DNA from: Clostridiales bacterium
Lineage (GTDB): Bacteria; Bacillota; Clostridia; Oscillospirales; Oscillospiraceae
Length of the DNA stretch: 64,000 bases
Reading direction: 5' to 3'
NCBI GenBank assembly: GCA_012719035.1
Contig: JAAYBD010000046.1
Location: 1-64,000 of the forward strand
Below are positions 37,163 through 46,345 of the stretch, piece by piece. Position numbers and translations under genes: made by a program. Under the pieces are notes generated by a model that was given only the letters and a program-made list of their open reading frames with translations, was not told the DNA's origin and ran no database searches. Positions within the stretch are counted from its first letter, which is position 1. Each line of letters starts with the position of its first letter.

Positions 37163-40113
37163 TTAAATTTGTTTTCCATATAGTTGGATCCGCTGAGCCA
37201 CGCTTTATTTATGAGGGTGTTGCTAATGCTTATGGTATTCGAAGGATTGCTGCAGTTCAGTGTTACGGATGTTGTGCTTGCCGCCGCATACCGCCAAGAC
37301 CAATTGCCCTCCTCTTGGACCGAGTAGACACCGATGGGAAGACCTATGATGATTTTACTGCCGCTTCCTTTTACCACAACGGTCAGGTCGACTTCGTCGG
37401 CATAGTCGCAGCCGCTCAGATTGCTGCCTTTTATGCGGAGGACGAAAGTTTGACTGCTTCCGTAGGACTCCTTGCATCCGCTCTTTGAAACGGTCAAAGT
37501 GCAGGTTTTGACATTGACGGCAAACTCCTTATCTGATGCCGATCCCGCGTGACTGGTGCCGTTATTTACGAAAGTAACATACTGGGTGATATCCCAGTCT
37601 CCAGCTTTTACGGTTACATCCACGGGCGTGTCGCTTTTGAAGCAGGAGGACTCAGGACCATATGTGTAAGTAAGCTCGGGGGCTGTACCCTGCACATTGT
37701 CCGAATCCGCTGTTACCGCGCCATGCTTCCAGCTTAAAGAGCCGACATTCTCTGCGTAGTCCGCCTTTTCACCGAGATATATAGTGCTGTCGCTGAACGT
37801 GATCTCGGGTTTGTAGACGGTGATGCTTGAGACGGCAGTTTCAGTCTTATTTGCGATGCTTCCGCTATGAAGCGGGGGAACTGTTGCGGTCACAGTTATA
37901 TTTGCTTGATCATCTGTAGGCTTTGCCGTAAATGTGGCAGAATAAGTGATTTCGCTTACATCCACGAAGTCAGCTTTCCAACTGTCTTCACCTGAGGGCG
38001 TGGTGATTGGAAGATAAAGATTCTCTATGGACACCGTATTGCCCAGATAAATAGAAGTATTTTTGCCTATGAATGGAACATTAATAGGCACATCTGCTGT
38101 TATCATTTCAAAACTCTCTACAAGATTGTCACCTTCGTATATGCCCGATGAGATATTGTTGGTGGGCACTTCATTGCCGCCCCAGAATCCGTCCTTAGGT
38201 TTTACATCAAAGCTGACGACAAGCTTCTTCCCATGACCTTTGTCGGGTTTTTTGTTTTCCGATACAAATTCCTCGTCATAGGAAAAGCCTTTTACTGAAA
38301 TGGTTTTTGTGCTCCGGTCGATCGAAACCTGCGCGTCGCTGAAAGAAATTTCATCATCCTCCCAAGTATATATACCGCCTGTTTTGCCTGTGCAGGCTAT
38401 AGTGGAAACATTGATGTTGCTTTCATCGTGTATATCGAAATAATCTGAAACGATGTCGCGCACCTCGGCATTGCTTCCAAGTGTAGTGGTAGGCGCACCG
38501 ATTTGCTCGGAAATCCTTTGGAAAATATCATTCAGCGAGGATGTATCGCTCGCAGACAGATAGTAGTTGTGCGTTGAAAGAGCAGTCCGAGTAAAGTTCT
38601 GGGTAATCATATAGCCGTTGCCGCCCATCATATGATTTCCCGGGTTGTAATATCCGTTTGCAATCCCAACATTATCTGCACCCGCATAGTTGCTGGAAAG
38701 ATAATTGAGAAAGCGGTTTCCTGCCGCAATGTCGATAAACCTTACATCTCCGAACCATCCTTTAAAAAAGCTTGCGCCCCACACACTTCCCACTGCTCCG
38801 CTGCAAGGTATGTCGCTGTAAAGACTGTAGTCAAACTTTTCTCCATGCAGCTCATTGGGATTGGCACCGCTGAAGATACCAATGGTATATACGGTTGCAC
38901 CATTTTGCTTCATGCGTTTGGCAGTGCTTATCGCATTGCTTGCCATAGTCGTATTGAAATCCGATTGCGATGTGGGTACTCCGTCGGTAAAAACAACAAC
39001 AACCTTGTTTCGGCCGGAATTGCCTTCAACACTATCGAAAAGCTCCTTTGCCCGATTCATGCCTGCCTCGGCGTTAGTTGCCCCTTGTGGATTTTGAGGC
39101 AAATCGTTGATAGAATTTTTAAGGCTGTTGTAATCGTTTGAAAAGGTACTGAGTGTAGCCGCGTCATCTGCGAAAGTTACAATTGAAATATAATGATCCG
39201 CACCGTACCCCGCGGCATCTGCCGCTACTGCGTCAATAAATTTTGCGATAGAGTCTTTCATCGCCTTTTGTCGGCTTTGTGCGTATCCGCCGCTGTTTCC
39301 TTCAAAATCATATGCCATACTGCCGGATTGGTCTAAAACAAGTATGATATCGGCGGGAACACCTGTGGTTTTTGTGACTACCGCGCCGGTGGTGTAGGAT
39401 TCAAGGCGTATTTTATATGTTCCGTCAGAGTTAGGACTAACGGACTTGTGCACTTCCACTCCCTCGGTATCCTTTGCTTGAAACTGGGAACGGAAATTCA
39501 TCATATGCCTGCCTTGGGAATTTGACTGCATTGCGTCCGAAGCTGTGACAGGTGACACCAAGGGGCCGGCTCTGGTTACGGGTACTGTCGACACTTCAAT
39601 ATTTTTGGAATACAAAGCTGCCACATATTCCTCAAGTGCCAAAAGCTCTTCGGGGCTGAGAGATTGGAGAAATTGCTCTATCTCAGTGTCATCGGTCAGA
39701 GAGATAAAAATCTCATAGAGGGCTTCGGGATCGATTTGTTTTTCCTCGGGCTTTTCCGAGCTTTTTGGTTCCTCTTCATCTTCAGATCCTTCGGAGTTTT
39801 TCGGTTCTTTTGCATCTTCAGAGTCTTCGGAATCGGAAGAATCCTCCGATTCGCCAGAGCCCTCTTTGTTCTCAGAGTCGTCTGGATTTTCAGGATTTTG
39901 AGAAGCTTCGGGCTTTTCAGGTTCTTGGGAAGCTTCGGGTGTTTCTTGACTGCCTGAGCCTCCGGGATTTTGCTGATTATCCGTTTCTTCTATATTGGTG
40001 ATATCTTCTGCTGCGGCTTCCGGCGTTTTTATTTCCTCCGCCTTTGTTATTATGGGAGAGGGCGCGGACAGCAGCAGGCAAAATGCCAACAGCAAAGTTA
40101 AAGATTTTTTCAT
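37159..40113 (-). CDS. Large VWA-domain surface protein with acidic low-complexity N-terminus
   Basis: Signal peptide MKKSLTLLLAFCLLLSAPSP; E/S/P-rich region; MIDAS ADIILVLDQSGSMAYD...VVVVFTDGVPT; pilin-like C-terminal beta domains; start taken as the second Met (track ORF starts at 40152). Confidence 0.88.
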   Translation of the reverse strand: MKKSLTLLLAFCLLLSAPSPIITKAEEIKTPEAAAEDITNIEETDNQQNPGGSGSQETPEASQEPEKPEASQNPENPDDSENKEGSGESEDSSDSEDSEDAKEPKNSEGSEDEEEPKSSEKPEEKQIDPEALYEIFISLTDDTEIEQFLQSLSPEELLALEEYVAALYSKNIEVSTVPVTRAGPLVSPVTASDAMQSNSQGRHMMNFRSQFQAKDTEGVEVHKSVSPNSDGTYKIRLESYTTGAVVTKTTGVPADIILVLDQSGSMAYDFEGNSGGYAQSRQKAMKDSIAKFIDAVAADAAGYGADHYISIVTFADDAATLSTFSNDYNSLKNSINDLPQNPQGATNAEAGMNRAKELFDSVEGNSGRNKVVVVFTDGVPTSQSDFNTTMASNAISTAKRMKQNGATVYTIGIFSGANPNELHGEKFDYSLYSDIPCSGAVGSVWGASFFKGWFGDVRFIDIAAGNRFLNYLSSNYAGADNVGIANGYYNPGNHMMGGNGYMITQNFTRTALSTHNYYLSASDTSSLNDIFQRISEQIGAPTTTLGSNAEVRDIVSDYFDIHDESNINVSTIACTGKTGGIYTWEDDEISFSDAQVSIDRSTKTISVKGFSYDEEFVSENKKPDKGHGKKLVVSFDVKPKDGFWGGNEVPTNNISSGIYEGDNLVESFEMITADVPINVPFIGKNTSIYLGNTVSIENLYLPITTPSGEDSWKADFVDVSEITYSATFTAKPTDDQANITVTATVPPLHSGSIANKTETAVSSITVYKPEITFSDSTIYLGEKADYAENVGSLSWKHGAVTADSDNVQGTAPELTYTYGPESSCFKSDTPVDVTVKAGDWDITQYVTFVNNGTSHAGSASDKEFAVNVKTCTLTVSKSGCKESYGSSQTFVLRIKGSNLSGCDYADEVDLTVVVKGSGSKIIIGLPIGVYSVQEEGNWSWRYAAASTTSVTLNCSNPSNTISISNTLINKAWLSGSNYMENKFK

Positions 40114-40135
40114 TGTTTTTTGCTCCTCTCCTTCG

Positions 40136-40723
40136 TTATGTCGCCGGAGCATCGGACGGTTTACCTGTTTCCTCTTTTGGCCAGCCCTTTACACACAAAA
40201 TTGAATCGGGTTCTGAATCATAGCTGTTGTTGGCTGCCTGCACAGCTTGAGCGCTGACACTGATATGGAAAACCGCATTTTGATATTCGTTGCCCATTGA
40301 TGCGTCAAACAGGATGCCTGTCAATAAGTTAGAGGTCTTATCTCCGGGAGCAAGCTTTTTAGCATAGCGCCAGAAACCCTCTTCATCCTGTATCCAATAT
40401 TGCTTATCAAAGACAAAGACGATATTTTCTTTACTTGTCAGAGGAATGTTTGCGGCAGATTCAAAGGCTACCTCCAGTTTTACTCGGACAAAGCAGTCAT
40501 TTGCACCGGTATTTTCCACAATTACAGCTTGATGCTCCTCATCGGCGGGCATGACCTTGAATGAGTCCGGCTCTTCGTTAAGTTCAATCAGCTTGATTTT
40601 AACATTTCCGACTGTTATAACATTGTGTGCCGTTCCCCGGGCGGTAAGATAGGCATAAGTGCCATAGCCCGTGAGCGCAAGCAAAAGTATAAAAGCGGAT
40701 ACAAATGCGATTTTTTTCTTCAT
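40136..40723 (-). CDS. TasA/SipW-cognate-type secreted protein (paralogue 3)
   Basis: MKKKIAFVSAFILLLALTGYGTYAYLTARGTAHNVITVGNVKIKL; VIVENTGANDCFVRVKLEV; HISVSAQAVQAANN. Confidence 0.8.
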   Translation of the reverse strand: MKKKIAFVSAFILLLALTGYGTYAYLTARGTAHNVITVGNVKIKLIELNEEPDSFKVMPADEEHQAVIVENTGANDCFVRVKLEVAFESAANIPLTSKENIVFVFDKQYWIQDEEGFWRYAKKLAPGDKTSNLLTGILFDASMGNEYQNAVFHISVSAQAVQAANNSYDSEPDSILCVKGWPKEETGKPSDAPAT

Positions 40724-40861
40724 TCGATTACCTCCCTTCCCGCGTTCGTCTATGTTTCGGGCTTTTGATTCGGCGCCTTCCGCGTAAAGCGGGCCGCCTA
40801 AAGGCTGAAAGATAAGATAATCGGATGAGGAAGCTGCTCCCCCATCCGATTTGGGGGTTTT

Positions 40862-41554
40862 CTACGCAGGTACGGGATTAGACTGTTGTTGGGTCAGCGC
40901 AGCAAAAGCATCGCCGGCAGAGTTAAAGCCTGTAGCCTGTATGGCTTCTGCGCTTATATTCATAGTGAATTCGCCGCCGTTTCCTCCGATCGCGCTCATT
41001 TCAGCGTTGTCAAATAATGTAGGAATGTTGATGCTGGTAAACAGGGCGCCTGTTTCAGCACTTTCAGCCAAAATTCCATTATAGTTGTAGACATATGTAA
41101 TGGTATCCTCATCCCGGTTTTCGATGACAGCCGCACGAGTCCATTTTGTTTCATCATGTCCTCCAAAGATTGATGAAAGATCATGGGAGACAACGCTTTC
41201 TTTCCATGCGACGGCATTGCTGAGCGTGACCTTCATTCGGACATAGGCGGGATTTTCGCCGGTATTCCGAATAGTGGGATCTTTAGGGAGTACGGCGCCG
41301 GGGTATATGCCATCATACCTGTTCTCAATAACTTCGATTTTTGAATCTCCGTTAAGCACATATTCCCATATTGCATGACCGCTTGCATCCGTTTTCTTCT
41401 CAACTTTGTGCTCATATAGCTCGATTGCAACGCTGCCGACGGTGAAGGTCTTTTTTGCAGCATCAGTGTTGGTGAAGTAGGCAAGAGTGCCCCCGACTGC
41501 CGCTGCTGCAAGCATCAAGAATGTGGAAAACAGTATCATGCCTTTCTTTTTCAT
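40862..41554 (-). CDS. TasA/SipW-cognate-type secreted protein (paralogue 2)
   Basis: MLAAAAVGGTLAYFTNTDAAKKTFTVGSVAIELYEH; KDPTIRNTGENPAYVRMKVTL; MNISAEAIQATGF. Confidence 0.85.
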   Translation of the reverse strand: MKKKGMILFSTFLMLAAAAVGGTLAYFTNTDAAKKTFTVGSVAIELYEHKVEKKTDASGHAIWEYVLNGDSKIEVIENRYDGIYPGAVLPKDPTIRNTGENPAYVRMKVTLSNAVAWKESVVSHDLSSIFGGHDETKWTRAAVIENRDEDTITYVYNYNGILAESAETGALFTSINIPTLFDNAEMSAIGGNGGEFTMNISAEAIQATGFNSAGDAFAALTQQQSNPVPA

Positions 41555-41612
41555 TCAATTTCCTTTCAGCATGGCGTCATGTTTTTTCGGTTTAAGAATG
41601 CTGTTAACAGAA

Positions 41613-42263
41613 TTAAGAATTGGCGGGGAAGAAGTGTTCAATAACTGCGTCCTTAGCCGTTTCATAGGAAACATTAGCAGACGCCTGATAGGCGTAAGCC
41701 TGCACATTGATTCTTCCTTCGGCACCTTCGGCAATATCTTCTATATTTAAGGTGGGATCTATAGTAATCGTGTTGAACACAGCGGGAAGCGTCTCGTTAT
41801 CCTGTGAAGTTGGAACAATCTTATCCTGGGTTGCGGAATAGACATAAAGACCGGGATATTTTGTACTGTCGACGAGAGTCCAATTGGAATCAATTTGACC
41901 GGTTGCTGCGACATCTTTACCATTCATCTTGGCTGCGTTTTCTACATAGACGAATACATAGCAGGGAGAGCTGTCTGCTAAAACGGTGACGGTGGGGTCT
42001 TTATCCATGGTTGCCCCGGGAATGACAGGGTATTCGTTGGCTGTTATACGAGCCGCTTTGGCGCCTGTGAGCTCCAAACCTGTTTTGGGATCAACTTTTG
42101 CCTCATCCAAGGCAATGGCGAGCTTACTTCCTGCTGTGCTTGTGGTAAAGGTGTTTTCCAGATTTGTCCCGTTTGCGTTAGAGGACAGATACGCCAGAGT
42201 TCCTCCGATGGCAAGTGCCGTGATCAGTGCAATTGAAATAACGATGGTCAAAACTTTTTTCAT
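41613..42263 (-). CDS. TasA/SipW-cognate-type secreted protein (paralogue 1)
   Basis: MKKVLTIVISIALITALAIGGTLAYLSSNANGTNLENTFTTSTAGSKLAI; KDPTVTVLADSSPCYVFVYVE; INVQAYAYQASAN. Confidence 0.85.
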   Translation of the reverse strand: MKKVLTIVISIALITALAIGGTLAYLSSNANGTNLENTFTTSTAGSKLAIALDEAKVDPKTGLELTGAKAARITANEYPVIPGATMDKDPTVTVLADSSPCYVFVYVENAAKMNGKDVAATGQIDSNWTLVDSTKYPGLYVYSATQDKIVPTSQDNETLPAVFNTITIDPTLNIEDIAEGAEGRINVQAYAYQASANVSYETAKDAVIEHFFPANS

Positions 42264-42302
42264 GCTTTTCCTCCTAAAATATAAAATAATACTATGTATA
42301 GC

Positions 42303-42848
42303 TTATTGTTTTTTCATGGATGACTTTCTGTTTCCGGTGTCCGCAGATTCCAAAAGATTGGGGAGTAACACAAGAATCAATAAGACGATACAGGCACAGA
42401 TTCCAATGTACATTCCCGGGGGAGAAGCGATCCAATTTGAGAAATATCCCAGATACGGTATGGAGAACACCGCCTTACCGATTAGGTTCTCATACGGGAC
42501 AGGAGAACCGTCTGCCGCATCGTTGGCATCGCCTTTCGTAATGAAGCGGTGATTTCCTGAATCAACCTCCGTTACCCGATGGGTTACTGCCACCATAGCT
42601 TCGTTCAAAACAAATGTTATGGGGTCTCCCGGCTCAATGTTTTCTGGAGGAACTTTTTTGACATAAATAATCGAGCCTACATGATAAGTTGGTTCCATGC
42701 TTCCGCTAAGTACCACATAGGGTGTGAGTCCTGCCAAGCGTATACCTGACAGAAGCACTGCCAGCACCGCCACGCAGAAAACCAGAATCCAGGTAATCGC
42801 ATTCCACGTTTTTCTTAATGTTTTGTTCATTGTACCGATCCCTCTCAC
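42303..42848 (-). CDS. sipW: SipW-like (ER-type) signal peptidase I
   Basis: PYVVLSGSMEPTYHVGSIIYVKK catalytic Ser region; VTHRVTEVDSGNHRFITKGDANDAADGSPV; C-terminal TM. Ser-His pattern of the SipW/ER-type family. Confidence 0.9.
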   Translation of the reverse strand: MRGIGTMNKTLRKTWNAITWILVFCVAVLAVLLSGIRLAGLTPYVVLSGSMEPTYHVGSIIYVKKVPPENIEPGDPITFVLNEAMVAVTHRVTEVDSGNHRFITKGDANDAADGSPVPYENLIGKAVFSIPYLGYFSNWIASPPGMYIGICACIVLLILVLLPNLLESADTGNRKSSMKKQ

Positions 42849-43110
42849 AAAGACAGTTGATAGCTAAAGTGAAATATTCGTATCGAATGTTAAAGATGCG
42901 TTTTTATTGCATATCACCTCCCAAAGAATCATAGAGTATGGATACTTTATATATGTTGTTTTCCGGCGGGTATTTCTCTGAGAAGATGCGTATCTGAATG
43001 AGCGGATCTAACTAACATACGCACTATACCATTCCGCGGTTATATGAAAGTTATATTCGCAAATTACGATGCCGTTCTCCGAATTGTTATATAATCTTAC
43101 TTCCCAAGAT

Positions 43111-43143
43111 AAAGTCCTCCCTTGTTTGACAAGGGAGGACTTT
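43111..43143. terminator. Perfect hairpin AAAGTCCTCCCTTG-tttga-CAAGGGAGGACTTT
   Basis: 14-bp perfect stem, 5-nt loop between the sipW promoter region and the next genes. Confidence 0.7.
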
Positions 43144-43250
43144 CTGTAAGCCGCTGCAATCTCCGGCATGGTGAAAACCGCAATGCAGCTATACTTAAGT
43201 AATAGATTTTTACAAGAGATTTGTAAGTATTTCCATCAACGCATAAAGAC

Positions 43251-43661
43251 CTATTTTGAAGTGCTGGCAGGAAAGCTGTGTATTGCGAAATATTCGGGAT
43301 TATCTGAGGATATTTTGTTGTTGATAGACTTGTTTCTAATAACGGTGCTTATGTCTTCGTTCATGATTTGTTTGAGCTTTTCAACTACGTTGAGGAAGTA
43401 TTTTGCTATCGGCTCCAACAGTATTCCGCTTATATACTCGATTCCGTTTATGTAGTCATTTGCATAATGCGCAGCAAAAGCGATTGCGGCATATCCGCCC
43501 AGTGTCGTCAGCAGTTTCCATGCACCGTATTTTAATTTACTCCAGCTAAATCCGTCTTTGAAAGCGCCGTAACTTATTCCAACGAGCTGATTGGCAATCA
43601 TTAGAACAAATAATACGGCAATTAGTTTAATACTCATTTCAAACATCCTCCAGTTTTTCAT
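43251..43661 (-). CDS. Small membrane protein (holin-like, tentative)
   Basis: Two to three hydrophobic helices: SIKLIAVLFVLMIANQLVGISYGAF, LLTTLGGYAAIAFAAHYANDYI; polar tail. Confidence 0.4.
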   Translation of the reverse strand: MKNWRMFEMSIKLIAVLFVLMIANQLVGISYGAFKDGFSWSKLKYGAWKLLTTLGGYAAIAFAAHYANDYINGIEYISGILLEPIAKYFLNVVEKLKQIMNEDISTVIRNKSINNKISSDNPEYFAIHSFPASTSK

Positions 43662-43827
43662 TAGTAATGGGGCTGCGGGTTGACTACGCTCGTATTATAT
43701 AATTTTATGTTTTCGCAATCAGTCTAATCGTGTCAGCGCAAAGATATAACGGCAAAAATAAGAAACAAAATGCAAAGTGACGTATTATTAGGCGCATTGC
43801 AAAATGATTATCAAGCAGGATAAAAAA

Positions 43828-43861
43828 CTCCGGAAGTATTGATTTATCAATACTTCCGGAG
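43828..43861 (-). terminator. Rho-independent terminator (minus strand)
   Basis: CTCCGGAAGTATTGA-ttta-TCAATACTTCCGGAG, 15-bp perfect stem, followed on the minus strand by TTTTTTA. Confidence 0.85.
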
Positions 43862-43905
43862 CGGTTGGACAGGGCGTGAAATAAAAATAATTGTACCGGG
43901 TTAAT

Positions 43906-44538
43906 TTAATCGATTCCGCTGAATGCGTTATTCATGGTTTCTGAAAATGAACTGATGCCGCCAAGCATAGCGTCGACAGCGTCTGCGCTTGGATTGATTA
44001 CCCATTGATTGTCACGCAGCGAAAGTGTTATATCAACTGTATTGGTCACTTTAGGGTTATCTTCCCGTTCCAACAGATTGGTCAATATATCATTGCTCAT
44101 TTTGTTCATATCTTCGTCAGTCGGACGCTGTTCCTCGGGAAGAAATGCATAGGAAAGCGCTTCTTTAAAAGCTTCGGACATAAACTCGGACATTATGCTG
44201 CTCATATCAAGATTAGTGATTTGCACCTTTACCGTTGCGGTTTCCTTTTCCTCATTAGACTCTATAATTTGGTAGTCAAGGTTTTTAACGAATAAGGTCA
44301 TCATTGACAAGGATTCGTCGTCAGATTCCGCATCAGCCCCCGAGTTGTCTATGTCTTTGAATTGGTCGTTGCCCCAATAGCTCTGCATTGTTTCAACATC
44401 CATGGTTTTTACAGAGTCGATTGCCTTCTGCACAACAGACTGTGCAGATTCTCTTTGAGCACATCCGGCAAGCCCTAAAGCCATTGCGATTGCAAGCCCT
44501 AAGCACAGCGTTTTCTTCATTTTATTTTCCCCTCTCAA
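43906..44538 (-). CDS. Hypothetical lipoprotein
   Basis: Lipobox signal MKKTLCLGLAIAMALGLAGCAQ; acidic polar domain; terminator directly downstream. Confidence 0.7.
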   Translation of the reverse strand: MRGENKMKKTLCLGLAIAMALGLAGCAQRESAQSVVQKAIDSVKTMDVETMQSYWGNDQFKDIDNSGADAESDDESLSMMTLFVKNLDYQIIESNEEKETATVKVQITNLDMSSIMSEFMSEAFKEALSYAFLPEEQRPTDEDMNKMSNDILTNLLEREDNPKVTNTVDITLSLRDNQWVINPSADAVDAMLGGISSFSETMNNAFSGID

Positions 44539-44826
44539 TATAAAGTATGCCGTCTGCCGGTCAAGCCGAAAAATATCTTGACCGTTATTGCCGCCAATAA
44601 AACTATATTAACAAAACAGCATAATTTGTTCAACTGTTATGAGGGAGCGAATGTACTTTTGTGTATTTGCACAATGTGCAGTAGAAATAATTGGAAATTG
44701 CATCTATATAAATGCCGATGGAGATAGAGCTGCGGGACTAAATGACTAAATTATAAGCAATATTTACGACAAAGATGAATAGACTTTAGAGCATTGCTTT
44801 TTTAGCAGACAAATAGTAAAGACGAT

Positions 44827-45474
44827 TTGGAGGTAATCATGAGCTATAAGCAATTGTTTCGAAAGCCTGTTTATGCGCTGATAGCAGTAGTCCTTGCAGT
44901 TATGCTTTTGCCGGTCACTGCCTTTGCGGCGGATACGTGGACTCAAAAACAGATAAGAGCACATGAAATTGCAAATATGGCAAGAAGCCTTAATCTGCCT
45001 GAGGATAACCCTATAATAGTCGAAGCGAAGCGGCTTTGGCATGAGGACTACGGTGTTTCTTCGGACACACAAAATGAACCGCCGGCATATACCGATGATG
45101 ATGCTACAATGTTAGCGAAAATCATTTACAGCGAAGGGAGGGGAATACCAAGCGATACGGAAAAAGCCTGCCTTGTGTGGGTCGTACTTAACCGAGTGGA
45201 TGCCGGATATGGAAACACGATTGCTGAAGTAGCGGCGGCTCCGGCGCAATTTGGGTATAGGGCGAGCGCACCTGTATGGGATAATCTATTGCTGATCAGT
45301 CATGATGTACTCAGCAGATGGCAAAAAGAAAAGAACGGAGAAACGGAAGTCGGAAGAGTACTGCCAAAAGATTATCTTTGGTACAGCGGAGACGGCGTAC
45401 ATAACTATTTCCGTAATTCTTATAAGGGAGGTACACGCTGGGATTACAGCCTGCCTACCCCTTATGAGAGCTAA
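44827..45474 (+). CDS. Secreted cell wall hydrolase, SleB/Hydrolase_2-like
   Basis: Signal peptide ending AFA; TMLAKIIYSEGRGIPSDTEKACLVWVVLNRVDAGYGNTIAEV and C-terminal Trp/Tyr-rich segment. Confidence 0.75.
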   Translation: MEVIMSYKQLFRKPVYALIAVVLAVMLLPVTAFAADTWTQKQIRAHEIANMARSLNLPEDNPIIVEAKRLWHEDYGVSSDTQNEPPAYTDDDATMLAKIIYSEGRGIPSDTEKACLVWVVLNRVDAGYGNTIAEVAAAPAQFGYRASAPVWDNLLLISHDVLSRWQKEKNGETEVGRVLPKDYLWYSGDGVHNYFRNSYKGGTRWDYSLPTPYES

Positions 45475-45491
45475 GTTTAAAGTCAATAGTA

Positions 45492-45518
45492 AAAAGGGAC
45501 GGGTTTACCGTCCCTTTT
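45492..45518. terminator. Bidirectional terminator
   Basis: AAAAGGGACGG-gttta-CCGTCCCTTTT between convergent hydrolase genes. Confidence 0.85.
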
Positions 45519-45535
45519 GCTTTGGAAATGCTTTA

Positions 45536-46345
45536 CTACGCATAAAATGAGTGATTGCCTATTGTAGTGACAAAAGTGCAGTTTTGAACAATCCAAAAAC
45601 TGCTGGCTTTCGACGGATTGAGGAAGTATAAACTATTGCCGGCAACAGAGGCTCCGTCGAGGCAAAGTTTAGCCGCGAGTATACTCTCCTCTGAAGGTGT
45701 GTTGTAGATTGTTCCGTTTGAAATGGGCTGGAATTGCACGCCCCACTTGTCGTCGAAAATGACGTCATAAATGGTGTTAGGATAATTTGGGTTAGCTACT
45801 CGATTAAGGATAACATTTCCGACTGCTATTTTGCCTTTGAGAGATTCGCCGCCGCTTTCGGAGTTTATAATACGAGACAGCCAGTAAACGGAATTACTGT
45901 CGTAATATTTGTCTCCGGATTCAATCGTACCGCTGCCGCTCTTTACAGTCACTTTCTGTGTATTGCCATCCCATGTAACCGAAGCAGCGCCGAGAGCTTT
46001 TGCAAGTGCCCTAATAGGAACCAGAGTGGTCCCGTTGACCAATTTAACACCATCCTGCACATAAAGCATTCGTCCGTTTGCCTCAATATAGCAGTTTCCC
46101 GGACGGGCAATAATAGTGAGGTTTGATGTTCGAACAACAGCCTGTCCGTTTTCCCAAGAGATATTAGCCCCGGGGCTGAGGAGCAGGGTAGTGGCTCTAA
46201 TCGGAACATACGTAGTAGAGTTTTGCAGCGAAACATTGTTTGTTATCGTTGTGCCGTTGACTAATAAGGAAACGGCATTCGCGCCCGGCACGACTGCTGT
46301 AAGCAGGCACACAGTCAGAAGCGCTGTAAGAATCCTTTTTCTCAT
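45536..46345 (-). CDS. Copper-amine-oxidase-N-like domain plus SleB-like cell wall hydrolase
   Basis: VSLLVNGTTITNNVSLQNSTTYVPIRATTLLLSPGANISWENGQAVV and second stalk repeat; C-terminal YWLSRIINSESGGESLKGKIAVGNVILNRVANPNYPNTIYDVIFD. Confidence 0.88.
   Translation of the reverse strand: MRKRILTALLTVCLLTAVVPGANAVSLLVNGTTITNNVSLQNSTTYVPIRATTLLLSPGANISWENGQAVVRTSNLTIIARPGNCYIEANGRMLYVQDGVKLVNGTTLVPIRALAKALGAASVTWDGNTQKVTVKSGSGTIESGDKYYDSNSVYWLSRIINSESGGESLKGKIAVGNVILNRVANPNYPNTIYDVIFDDKWGVQFQPISNGTIYNTPSEESILAAKLCLDGASVAGNSLYFLNPSKASSFWIVQNCTFVTTIGNHSFYA

Noticed and set aside
39664-39957. Phe/Leu-rich plus-strand ORF (FRSFGVFRFFCIFRVFGIGRILRF...) that looks like a membrane protein
   Set aside because: Antisense of the Glu/Ser/Pro repeat region of the VWA protein; hydrophobicity is an artefact of complementing GAA/GAG/TCC-rich codons.
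39720-39980. Repetitive DNA considered as a possible CRISPR-like or tandem repeat array
   Set aside because: Repeat units are irregular and in frame, encoding an acidic low-complexity linker; no direct repeats with uniform spacers. No CRISPR array was seen anywhere in the window.
40740-40860. GC-rich stems between two TasA-like genes considered as a c-di-GMP riboswitch
   Set aside because: Contains the stem AATCGGATG...CATCCGATT and other hairpins, but I could not find the conserved GEMM motifs; more likely an internal terminator or mRNA-stability element.
43251-43661. Holin-like protein considered as evidence for a prophage
   Set aside because: No other phage genes (terminase, capsid, integrase) occur nearby; an isolated small membrane protein is insufficient.
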